NCBI GenBank assembly: GCA_017871115.1
Contig: JAFCIZ010000002.1
Span: forward strand, 682,001 to 746,000
Direction: 5' to 3'
DNA: 64,000 bases
Source of the DNA: Cunninghamella blakesleeana
Lineage: Eukaryota; Mucoromycota; Mucoromycetes; Mucorales; Cunninghamellaceae
Within the stretch, counting starts at the first letter, position 1, and each line of letters opens with the position of its first letter. The translations under genes were made by a program, and so were the position numbers. The notes beneath the pieces are model-generated. The model was not told where the DNA came from. It saw only the letters and a list, made by a program, of their open reading frames with translations, and made no database searches. Shown here piece after piece: positions 36,001 to 45,393 of this stretch.

Positions 36001-36751
36001 TTTCCTTTTCGCTAAATATCCAGATGACTATTGGTTCACTCTAAGTCAACATAAATGTTTAGTAGTATCCTCTTTCTTTTATCATGATACTAATACAAAT
36101 TGTCTAAGAATTCTAACACCAAAAGAATTTATACATCATCGATACCTCTTTAAACGTCTATATCGTGACATTTTCAACAAATTAGTAGATATAAAAGACT
36201 TTGTCTTAAACTTAATAGGAGAACCGCTACTACCTATTGGTCTCTGTGATTATTCCCCTTTTATGACACAGTGGATAGATTACGTCCAAACACCTAAATT
36301 TCACTCAAAATCATACCGCTCTTTCCAAATATTAGGTTGTTTACCTCCATACAAATATTCGAACAAATTGATTAATACTTTTTGGCAGGCCCCAATGCCT
36401 CCCAACGCACGTACAATTTGGTATAAGGTTATATCTAACAAGATCCCCACTAAACGAATTTTAGCTAAAATAAACCCTACAATAACACCATCTTGTATAT
36501 GGTGTGGCAATAATGAAGACCTTAATCATTTTTTATTCGATTGTCTTTTTAAAAAAGAATATGGTATGATGTTCTATCTATCCTGTACCCCATGTTTCTC
36601 TTTAAAGATATCCCTTTTAAAGAATTTATCCTACACCTACGTCCTAGCGACGAAATGCAAAATACTACTTCAATATTTACTATATGTGGTGTCATTATTT
36701 ATAACCTGTGGATTGCCCATTGGCATTTTAACTTCGACCAAGTCCCTATAG
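33038..36751 (+). CDS. LINE ORF2: endonuclease plus reverse transcriptase, C-terminus frameshifted
   Basis: 1237 aa before the stop. The N-terminal AP-endonuclease domain has SSLNCNSL, NIYAPPTPSP, IIAGDFNYS, IDYIYNG and the catalytic WSDHS; the usual metal-binding Glu position reads FQDIR (Asp). The reverse transcriptase, about residues 465-730, has SSPGPDGFGY, NWRPISLVNCDAKI, GFLPSRFI, LLDQEKAYDRV, RGLRQGDPLSPLLFNIAL and the active-site MAYADDVCVF. A Cys/His finger (CIWCGNNEDLNHFLFDC) lies at the end. Just after it, near 36557, the family-like sequence moves to another frame that runs to 36828, so about 85 C-terminal residues are detached by a one-base change or a sequencing error. Confidence 0.92.
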   Translation: MCAKPIVCHISSLNCNSLVKTASKHQQSSYLRYLRLFKSSIFIFQDIRANETQLSTIKNQLQCHQSIWNSHCGIVSFSNDYHLTIIDNLSLDRLLLCKVSHPENFFIPFYILNIYAPPTPSPRRVFFKHTFQILQHLESQQLINHTRLIIAGDFNYSLTSSPLSSTTDLDWIAYIQNHFNNALYTNDNHNIPTFQRNTEISTIIDYIYNGSEIHHSLRSSSITFIKRDWSDHSVLSTTYELGPSPVGPGLWRANPIFLNHDKYLILVQNLIDQLIKIHPHDSLSSLEFWDILKNKLKKVTKRYGYAHTAWREYTLQYYMKKRNKILRSRPNLTLKNQLLPKIDGIIHNLQQEIVDIAAIKSGIRWRENSERSAGYLKKVHHHKQATQFITSLIDEHNNNSVHQDYSSMHSITTHFYKDLFKPSPVEDHLIDEFLENINLTTVLSTEDHHFLTEKITIEELLLQTKRTPKQSSPGPDGFGYSFLNHLFSMPVLQERILELYNKALLGDFPTSWKEIKVRLLPKKNDLTSLRNWRPISLVNCDAKIFTRIMTARFNKFLPKLINTFQTGFLPSRFIAENGLAMNLILEQSKLHNISGIGILLDQEKAYDRVHPSYLRKVLQFFHFPETTISWIMAIFFQNQVSINLNGFFTDPIVQKRGLRQGDPLSPLLFNIALEPFLLKIIQHQELHGFSIPNNVSLPSSNNNEFSTTTPSIKCMAYADDVCVFINNPREWEVLKTLMNQFSKVSNALFNVHKTEAIFLNGHKDPIWLPILQEENIQTYHHRNSSTPFRYLGFYFYFNLSQRQVLLQNIKANIQKQIGIYSSRNISIKGRVTILNNLILSKLWYCLRLLYAPKDFFTQIQSMITKFIWQNKYPKFSFLQMCQPIQNGGLGILNPSIQSMYLQLRWIYILFDTTNHPSFIRPLLVQHLQQISPHNQHPFQSLIFKDFRKGPLCSPGHFAPNLFNAFDSIVPSYDFSKISIATCLSFPLHFLFAKYPDDYWFTLSQHKCLVVSSFFYHDTNTNCLRILTPKEFIHHRYLFKRLYRDIFNKLVDIKDFVLNLIGEPLLPIGLCDYSPFMTQWIDYVQTPKFHSKSYRSFQILGCLPPYKYSNKLINTFWQAPMPPNARTIWYKVISNKIPTKRILAKINPTITPSCIWCGNNEDLNHFLFDCLFKKEYGMMFYLSCTPCFSLKISLLKNLSYTYVLATKCKILLQYLLYVVSLFITCGLPIGILTSTKSL

Positions 36752-36828
36752 ATAGTAACAAGTTAACCTATAAAATATTACGGGACATCCGCAATATTAA
36801 AGACCCTTTCTCTTCTTTTACCCTATAG
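36558..36828 (+). pseudogene. Frameshifted C-terminal tail of LINE ORF2
   Basis: From about 36558 the +3-type frame reads as protein (FLFKDIPFKEFILHL, YNLWIAHWHFN, KILRDIRNIKDPF) and ends at 36828, while the ORF2 frame degenerates after the Cys/His finger and stops at 36751. This is the normal end of ORF2 displaced by a single-base change. Confidence 0.7.
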
Positions 36829-37144
36829 TATAAATACATACATACATTCATTCCTTTTTACTCTACCCTCGTTACCTACAGTCATTACTACATTTGTCAA
36901 ACAAATCTTCTTTATCCCCGAGCCACATATATAATTTATCTATATAATTAATTTTTATTTTATGATAGTTATTTGAAAGAAAAAAAAAAAAAAAAAAAAG
37001 AAAAAGAAAAAAGAAAATATTATACTCCCCAAGTAAAATTTTCTTGTCATCTAGCAACGCCCCTCATTACGACGCGCAGCTAATAATTTTTGTTAAATTT
37101 TAAAACTCAAATAAAATTTAATTCTTACAAAAAAAAAAAAAAAA

Positions 37145-37158
37145 TATTTTTCTATCAC
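37145..37158. repeat. Right target-site duplication of the LINE
   Basis: TATTTTTCTATCAC directly after the 16-A tail, matching 31619-31632 base for base. Confidence 0.9.
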
Positions 37159-38558
37159 TTTCCCTTTTTTTTAACTACTATGATTTATTAGTGCAGTTAT
37201 AATTATAGCAATAGTATTTTATTTGGAAGTTACAGATAATATTAATTATTATGCTTCAATCAACAGTTTCATATAAAAGTAAATGATATATAAAAAAGTT
37301 ATCAAAGACATTATCACTTATATATATGAGATGTTTTGACTTGATAAATAAAAATAATGCTGTAAAATAAGGACGTTATCGATATTGTACATAAAGAAGC
37401 TTCAAATATTAGAAATCATAACATGAAATAGGTTGTTCATAATAACAGCTGTTTGTTAATACGAATAGATTATAATATTACTCATACACTTATAAATAAA
37501 ATATAAAAAAAGTTCAACAAAGTTTCTACGGATATCAATATACCATTTAATGTTATTTTATCATCATATATTATCAGAGAATGGATATAATATGAGATAG
37601 AATAAAGTCAAAATAAAATAATAGTTGAAAAAAGATGAGAGTATTAGATAACTTGGAAATACTTGTGACAGATTTGATCGATTTTTTTTAAAAATGATTA
37701 AATCTATAGATATATCTTAAATTCATCCATCAATATATTTGTACAGTTGACAATAAATCAATCTTTATATAAAATAAATCAAAATAAAAAAATTACAAAA
37801 ACACCACTTTGGATGATACTGAAATAAGTTCTTTGTACATTCAAAATTTTTACGATGCATTACTCACAATAAATATGATCTTCGCCACCTTATATAACTT
37901 ATGATACTTTTTTTTAAAAAAAAAATGATGATAATTAATTAAAAAAACTAGTAACCTTTATATATATATCGCTTTAATATTCATATTAAAACGATATAAT
38001 ACTCAAGTTTTAAAAATGTTTTAATGAACATGATTAATATACTAAAACAGGCATCAAAAAAACTGGTTACTGATCTTACAATATATATTGTCTTAATATA
38101 AATTTGTTAGGTTTTGGTAATTATTTGTTTATTATCATCGATGATTTCCAAAAAAATAATATCAAAATAAAAATCATGCAAGCGGCATTTTAAAAACTGT
38201 AAACTATGTAAAAAATAAATAAATATAATATACTCCTTTAAAGTATTATGTGTATTTTTCTTGTATATATATAATATGATAAAGATCAAATGCTCAAAGT
38301 TATTCAAATCAAAAAGATAAAAAAATTGAATATCCGAATTTAGTCCATTCTTTTAACTTTTTTCCTTTTAGAACAAGATACCCTAGCTTGTTGGCCCTTG
38401 TAAGGCAAAATAATTGGAACTCAGTGTCGAATAGGAGAATGAGGCTTTGTTTCAATAAAAATGGTTATATATAAAAAAAATTTTTTTTAATCAAAATTGT
38501 TTTTCTTTCTTTCTCTTTTTTTCATTACTCCCCTACTCTTTACTTATATTATATAAAA
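37159..38558. other. Intergenic region right of the LINE, cytochrome c promoter
   Basis: 1.4 kb. Mostly A/T. A GCGGCATTTT variant of the upstream motif lies at 38182, with the same ATGCAAGCGG context as the copy at 30642. A GC-richer block at 38374-38452 near the cytochrome c gene includes ATTGG (CCAAT on the minus strand) at 38413, a possible Hap-complex site (inference). No gene seen. Confidence 0.5.
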
Positions 38559-39068
38559 ATGGCTGGTAACGCTACTGCTGGTGCTAAACTCTTCAAAACT
38601 CGTTGTGCTAGTTGTCACACTGTAGAAGCTGGTGGTGCTAACAAGGTATGTATCTTTTAAAAAGCCAATATAGTGACATATATTTTAAAAAAAAATTGAA
38701 AAAAACTTGATATTTATTTATTTATTTTATTGTACTATAGGTTGGTCCCAATCTTCATGGTATCTTCGGTCGTAAATCCGGTCAAGCTCCCGGTTACTCT
38801 TACACCGCTGCTAACGTCGATAAAGGTGTTACCTGGGATGAACAAACTTTAGTTGAATATCTTGAAAACCCTAAGAAATATATTCCTGGTACCAAAATGG
38901 CTTTCGCTGGTTTCAAGAAGGTAAATAATAATAATAATTATAAAATTTAATAATGGTGATCATTCATGTTATTAATATGATGATTAATTTATTGACGTTT
39001 TCTATTTATATTGTAAATAGGTTAAGGATCGTGAAGATGTTGTTGCTTACTTAAAGGAATCTTGTTAA
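38559..39068 (+). CDS. CYC1: Cytochrome c
   Basis: Three exons (38559-38645, 38741-38920, 39021-39068) give 104 aa. It has the heme attachment motif [46 protein letters not shown] and TKMAF with the axial Met, as in all mitochondrial cytochromes c. It carries electrons from complex III to complex IV in the intermembrane space. Codon use is strongly biased to C-ending favoured codons (GGT, GCT, AAG), consistent with high expression. Confidence 0.98.
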
Positions 39069-39708
39069 GTTCATTATTAATTGTTTATAATTAAAAATTA
39101 AAATAGAAGCTAGATAATTTTTTTTATTAAAAAATAAAAACGACCCCAATATATCATTGTTTATCTTACTTGATGTAGGATTTGTATAAAAAATAATAAT
39201 AGTCAAATTGAGTTTTTAAGGATGTGGTATGATGATGGGTTTTATAACCATTTTATTGGATTAAACCGAGAGCATTTCTTTCCAGAATACAAATATATTT
39301 TAAATTACTCCTTTTTTTTATATACACTAATATATACACCCCCACATACATTTTTCTTTAGAAAAGCCAATATTTATATACTTTTCGTTTTTATACTACT
39401 TCCCCAGAAATAACTATGATGTCTTTCGCTATAAAATGGTTGTAGTAAAATTATGTACTAATCTTTTTAAAATTCAACTATAAATAAAATATATTTTCAA
39501 TTTATTGAGGAAAATCAAATTTACAGAATGTTACAGAATGTGGATCAATAATAATGCAAAAAAAAATTATGTGACTATAATTTCTGGGTGGCTGCCTATA
39601 CAACCAAAAAAAGCCCGCCCACCACTCTTAGACTAATTTTTTTTCATTCTCTTTTTTTTTTTTTTACTCTTTTTTTTTCGAGTATTTTTTTTTAAATCTA
39701 GATCAATA
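39069..39708. other. Intergenic, cytochrome c 3' end and UTP21 promoter
   Basis: 640 bp. It contains a direct repeat of GAATGTTACA (near 39526-39541), a GGGTGGCTGCC / GCCCGCCCACC GC-rich patch (near 39585-39625), and poly-T before the UTP21 ATG. A 63-codon open frame at 39222 is not supported by any motif. Confidence 0.5.
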
Positions 39709-42700
39709 ATGGTAGAATCAATTATTATGAATGATACTAAGAAAAGACGCATTGAAAAAAAAGAAAAATCAGTAAATAGATCCAAAATATATCAACCTTT
39801 TAGAGCATTAGGTTATATCACCAATGATATTCCTTTTGTTGTGGAAACTCGTGGCCAAGACTATTTTTTAACTACTAGTGTTGGTTGTAATTTTCAAACT
39901 TATAACGTAAGAAAAGAAAGAAAAGATATGAAAAGTACATTGTTATATTTATTTTATAATTATGTTTTTATTAAACAAATATAATATGCATAATAATAAT
40001 AAAAATACTAATACTGACATTGTATTTACTTGTTTATTTTAGTTGGCTAAAATGCATTTATTATTTGTTGGTCCAACAAGCGATCAACCAATCACTTCTA
40101 TGGCTTCAGCAAATGGCATTACATATATTAGTTATGGAAATAAAATCATTGCTTACAAACGTGGAAGAGAGGTATTCATATACAATAGTAATATTAGTTT
40201 ACTATAAATATAATAGTGCATATCTGTCAAAATGATATCTAATAATAATCATGCTTTTTTACTATACTTTTATCATAATAGATTAATAGAATTGAAAACG
40301 ATACACCATTCAATATTTTTCAATTAATTGCTATTGGTCCATTAATATCTGGATTATGCGATGATAATACACTTAAAATATGGGATATGACAAAAGGCGA
40401 ACTATATACAGAAATTGAATTTGGAAACAATTTTACAGCATCAGCAATGATTCATCCAAGTACTTATTTAAATAAATTATTAATAGCCAGTACACAAGGC
40501 ACCATGCAAATATGGAATATTAGAACAAATAATATGATTTACCAATTTAAATCGTTTGGGTCACCTATTTCATGCTTAGTCCAATCTCCTGTTATTGATG
40601 TTGTCGCTATTGGTTTATTGGACGGAACAGTTTTATTATACAATATTAAAATGGATGAAAAAATTGATAGTATTAGACAAGATGATCGTGTAACTGCCAT
40701 CTCATTTAGAACTGGTAAATAATATTAATAATAATAATAATAATAATAACTATACAAATGTATGTTTAAAATATATTTTATTCAATCACCTTTTTTATTT
40801 TATATGTTTATTATTAGACGAGGAACAAATGATGGCTACTGCAAACATGCATGGTGATGTTGCTTTATGGGATTTAAATCAACGTAAATTAGTGCATATA
40901 ATGAAAGGTGCACATGATGGCACTATTTCCTCTTTATCCTTCCTCAACGGTCAACCTATTTTAGTAACAGCTGGTGGAGATAATTCAGTAAAACAATGGA
41001 TATTTGAAAAAGAAAATGTAGTACCAAAAGTATTAAAATCAAGAAGTGGTCATTATTCACCTCCATCCAAAATTCGTTATTATGGAAATGATGGTCATTT
41101 TATTTTAAGTACGGGTCGGGATCAATCGTTACGTATGTTTTCAGTCTATCGAGATAATCAATCTTTTGAATTATCACAAGGTCAATTGGAAAAAAAGGCA
41201 AAAGCAAGGGATGTACGTACTCAAGAATTAAAATTGCCTCTTATTACAGATTTTGCTGCTTGTAAGGATAAAAAATATGTTAAAATAATAGTAATGATAA
41301 TGATAAAGGAAAAAAGAGAAACAATGATGAATTATAAAATATTTTTTACTCATTTTTATTATTATTATTTATATATAGCACCTGCAAAAGTAAAACAATG
41401 GGACAATATTTTAACTAGTCATATAAATGATATTGCAGGAAGAACCTGGTCATTAAAAAATAAAGCTATTGGGAATCATACGTTTTTAAGTTTATCTAAA
41501 ACAGCTGTCAAGGTAAAGAATAAAATAAAACTAAGAATGAATAATCACATGACAATTTTTTTATTGATACTTATATATTTATTATTATTATTTTCAATTT
41601 AATTTGTTTTTTTTAGGTTACAGAAATCAGTGCTTGTGGGAATTTTGGATTTTTAGGTTGCAGTTCAGGACAAATTGACATGTTTAATATGCAATCAGGT
41701 GGACATCGTAAGTCATTTGGTGGAACAGAAGGTCATCAAAAACCTATTACAGGTTTGGCTACAGATAATATTAGTCGTTATTTGATCAGTTCATCAGTGG
41801 ATCGCACTATTAAAATTTGGAATATGAAGAAAGGCGATTTGATTCATTCTATTACATTAGAATCCCCTATTGTTGCTATACGATTTCTTAGAGATAATGA
41901 ATTATTGGCTGTCGTTTGTGATGATTTGGGTATTCGTGTTATCGACATTCAAACGTATAAAGTTGTAAGAGAATTCTGGGGCCACCGTAATAGAATTACT
42001 GATCTTGTAAGTATTTAAATAATTAATTAATATGTATATATATATATATATATTATATAATAACCAGCTTTCATTATTTCATATTGTATATTATCTAATT
42101 TTTATTAAATAGGCCTTTAGTCCTGATGGAAGATGGTTAGTTTCTTCATCATTAGATGCAACTGTAAGGACTTGGGATTTACCTACTGGAACTATGGTAG
42201 ATATTTTTAAAGTAGATAATGTGGTTACTAGTCTTACCTTCTCTCCTACTGGTGAATTCTTGGCAACTGCACATGTAGATAATGTTGGCATCTTTTTATG
42301 GGCAAATAGAACTCAATTCTCTAATATATCATTAAGAAGTATTGCTGACGATGAAGAAGTTCAATTATTATCATTACCTTCTTTGGCTACTGTTGATTCC
42401 GAAGGTAAAATATATAGAATTAAAATAAAAAATAAATATAAAATGAACGTAAATTCTTTTTAATATTACTACTATGTTATCTAACTGGTATGATTTTTAT
42501 TTTTTCTTTTCACTTTTTTAATAGATGAAGATAGCGTAGATGATGATATTTCAGAATCAGAAATTAATATTAATGATGAAGGTATAACAGAAGAACAGCT
42601 GACTAAGGATATGATCACTTTATCCCTTGAACCTAGATCAAAATGGCAAAATTTATTGAATTTAGAAATTATAAAGGTAAATGGAAAAAAAAACTAAGAC

Positions 42701-43465
42701 TTGTTTCATAATATATAAATATAGTTAAATATAACCATAAAGAATTAAAACACTTCAGCTGACTATACAAATATATTTTTTTACAAAAATCATTTGTAAT
42801 ATTAAATATAATATATATATAATAGAGCCGTAATAAACCTAAAGAAGCACCTAAAGCACCTGAGCAAACGCCTTTCTTCTTACCGACTGTTGCAGGTGCA
42901 AAACCTTCATTTTTATTAGATAATGACGATCAAATGACAACCAACCAAAAAGACAAATCATTATCAAAGCGTGTCCTTGATGATGCACTTGTAACTGAAA
43001 CTGAATTTTCGAAATTATTGCGAACTGGGCATGAAAACAATAAAAATTGTAAGTTATAGATAATAAAATAACAATCTTGAACAAAAAAAGGTTTATCATA
43101 TACTCATTCTTTTATTTTTATTTATATATATAGATGCTGATTTTGTTAGTTACACAAAAAGTTTGAATCCATCAGGTTTAGACGTTGAACTTCGAACCCT
43201 AACAATTGATAGAGAATTGACATACATCAACTTATTTGTAGAGTCCATTTATTATATGTTAAAAACACGAAAGAACTTTGAATTAGCACAATCATGGTTA
43301 AATGTATTTTTATCTATTCACGGTGATCTTATCATCTCCAATCCTGAAAATGATATTCATGACAAATTAAAAAACATTCTTACAATACAACAAGATGAAT
43401 TCAGTAGATTATCAGAAAAAATCTATTATGGTTTATGTGTCATCGATTTTGCTAGAAAAGCTTAG
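39709..43465 (+). CDS. UTP21: UTP21/WDR36, SSU processome WD40 protein
   Basis: Ten exons: 39709-39906, 40043-40171, 40282-40714, 40818-41261, 41379-41512, 41617-42006, 42113-42404, 42525-42676, 42826-43048, 43134-43465; 908 aa (yeast 939). N-terminal FRALGYITNDIPFVVETRGQ and ITSVGCNFQTYN-like text open the first of two WD40 propellers; blades include SGLCDDNTLKIWD, TAGGDNSVKQW, STGRDQSLRMF, SSSVDRTIKIWN and SSSLDATVRTWDLPTG. The last third is the UTP21 C-terminal helical domain (SGLDVELRTL, FELAQSWLNVFLSIHGD). The protein belongs to the UTP-B complex on nascent pre-rRNA. I place the exon 4 donor at 41262 (GTAAGG) because it gives FAASPAKVKQWDN in phase; the intron after it is stop-free in frame. 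Confidence 0.95.
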
Positions 43466-44058
43466 ATTTTTAATTTTATTTTATTTTATTTAGAAAAGAA
43501 AAACATTATTCATATTGTAGGCATAGCATTTATTATACTTTTTATTTTTTTTATATTTTAATCATCTTCATTTTTCTTTAAATATAAATATGTTTTTATA
43601 GATTTCATATATCAAACATTATAAAAACTATACAGTTTTATATAGATTTTCGATTTTTTTTTATTTATATTAACTATTTTAATCATCATAAAGCAGGCAA
43701 TTCGAAAAAAATAAATAAATAAAAATAAAAATAAAAAGTGTATTGTTCATGTGGGTACATTTTCTTTTTCAAGTCGTAGTAATAAACAATCCAGATCATT
43801 TTTTTTTATTATTATTAAAATAATTCCTTATAGGTAATATGATATAGTTTATCTACCTGGCTGAGTCAAGAGTTACCATCATCATTCTTTTTTTAAAGAA
43901 TTTAAATAAATAAATAAAAAAAGTACATGATAAAAAAGTGTTTTTTTTTAGGTATATATATAAAGAGAGAGAATGAATGATATTATATTTATTTATATTC
44001 TTAAAACAAAACAAATGATCTATCCGTGTATTATACATATGTAATATATGTATAAAGC
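43466..44058. other. Intergenic, convergent gene ends
   Basis: 593 bp of A/T-rich 3' UTR between UTP21 (+) and the 147-aa unknown gene (-). No gene or RNA seen. Confidence 0.5.
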
Positions 44059-44502
44059 TTATTGTTGTTGTAATTTATTTAATAACAGTTTATGACGACT
44101 GCGAATAGCAGGTGATATATTATTTGGTATTACCGAAAGTGAAGTAAAAGAAAAAGAGGATGATGATGATGAAGTGGTGGTTGAAGAAGAAGATGACGAC
44201 GGAATAGAAGAAAATGAATTCGATGTATATAAACTTGGTGTAACTAAACGCTTGAATGAATCATGTAAAGGGTCTTCATATTGTAAAAGAGATGTATATT
44301 CTTTATTAACACGATTGATTTCTTTTGTTAACCTTTTCATATTGGTTGGATGGTCAAGATAATTTTTATCGTTTGCTAAAAACCATTGACGTTGTAGTGA
44401 TAACTTTCTTTGAGTTCGATTAGGTTGTGATATGAATTGTTGTTGTTTGGATAATTGATCATTATTATTGGATATTTTAAATGGATTTACTCTCAAAAGC
44501 AT
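44059..44502 (-). CDS. Hypothetical 147-aa Ser-rich protein
   Basis: Not recognised. Intronless, from a true ATG. The N-terminal ~85 residues are basic and helical-looking (SLQRQWFLANDKNYLDHPTNMKR, LTKEINRVNKEYTSLLQYED), followed by a Ser/Thr/Phe run and a basic Gln-rich tail (RSRHKLLLNKLQQQ). The non-repetitive N-terminal half and its position 274 bp downstream of the ACBD5-like gene on the same strand support a real gene over chance. No signal peptide or membrane segment. Confidence 0.55.
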   Translation of the reverse strand: MLLRVNPFKISNNNDQLSKQQQFISQPNRTQRKLSLQRQWFLANDKNYLDHPTNMKRLTKEINRVNKEYTSLLQYEDPLHDSFKRLVTPSLYTSNSFSSIPSSSSSSTTTSSSSSSFSFTSLSVIPNNISPAIRSRHKLLLNKLQQQ

Positions 44503-44776
44503 TTTTGTTTTAAAAAAGTGTTGTTTTTAATTAAAGTAACAGTATATTGAATGACTGAAATAAAAATAATATAAATAATAGATAGTAATAATGATATTAT
44601 TATTATTATTATTTTTAAAAAACAATTGAAAGTAAAATAAAGTAAAATTATAAAAAGAAATGAAAAGAAATAAAAAAATTATAATACAAATTTAATTACA
44701 TACAAAAATATATAAAAGTATACAATATATATATATATAAATATTTTTAACCACCAGATCAAAGCATATGATATTT

Positions 44777-45323
44777 TTAAACAACCACACCAGTAATTTT
44801 AAGCTTAATTCTTACTTTGTGCCACATTTTGGTAAATTCGTCAACAATTACATATGCTACTGTGTTTTTACGCTTGTATAGAATTAAAAACATGATTGAT
44901 GCTGTTAGAATATTTACTGCAAAGTATTTTAGTGCCGCCTATATACATATAAATATATTTAAAAGGTAAAAAAAGAAAATAAAAAACGTATACATATAAA
45001 TATATGCTTATAATTCCCTTTTTATTTATTTATATTTAAACATATATTTACAGAGCTTACATTAATAACCCATTTCCAACTTTCTTCCCAACCATCACCA
45101 TCTTTATCATTCTTATCATTAGAAGGTTTATTACTACTACGTTGCTTATCCCTACGAAGTAACTCATGCCTTAAATCATCGATCCTATCATTTAATGCAA
45201 TAACTTCAGCTTGAAGAGCTTGTAATGCACGCTTAGTCGCAGGACTTAAAGATGTGATGGTAGCATTATTAGCATTGTAATTACTATTATTACTATTACC
45301 ATTATTATTATTGCTGTTATTAC

Positions 45324-45393
<70 letters not shown>

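Larger units (their letters stand above)
31633..37144 (+). mobile_element. L1-like non-LTR retrotransposon (LINE)
   Basis: A 5.5-kb element bounded by exact 14-bp direct repeats. It has ORF1 (RNA-binding, two zinc knuckles), ORF2 (AP-type endonuclease, reverse transcriptase, C-terminal Cys-rich finger), a 3' region of about 300 bp with an internal A-rich run near 36976-37010, and a terminal tail of 16 A (37129-37144). The overlapping ORFs, endonuclease domain and A tail place it in the L1-like group found in Mucoromycota and plants. Exact flanking repeats point to recent insertion. It sits between RRP5 and cytochrome c without disrupting either. One frameshift near the ORF2 end suggests this copy may be inactive. 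Confidence 0.93.

Noticed and set aside
31633..37144. LTR retrotransposon or viral insertion
   Set aside because: No long terminal repeats, integrase or protease; poly(A) tail, target-site duplication and AP-endonuclease show a LINE.
38413..38417. CCAAT box as a firm cytochrome c regulatory call
   Set aside because: A five-base match in non-coding sequence is too weak on its own; mentioned only as a possibility.
41278..41279. UTP21 exon 4 donor at 41279 (GTTAAA)
   Set aside because: The next exon would read a stop after four codons in that phase; the GTAAGG donor at 41262 is in phase and closer to consensus.
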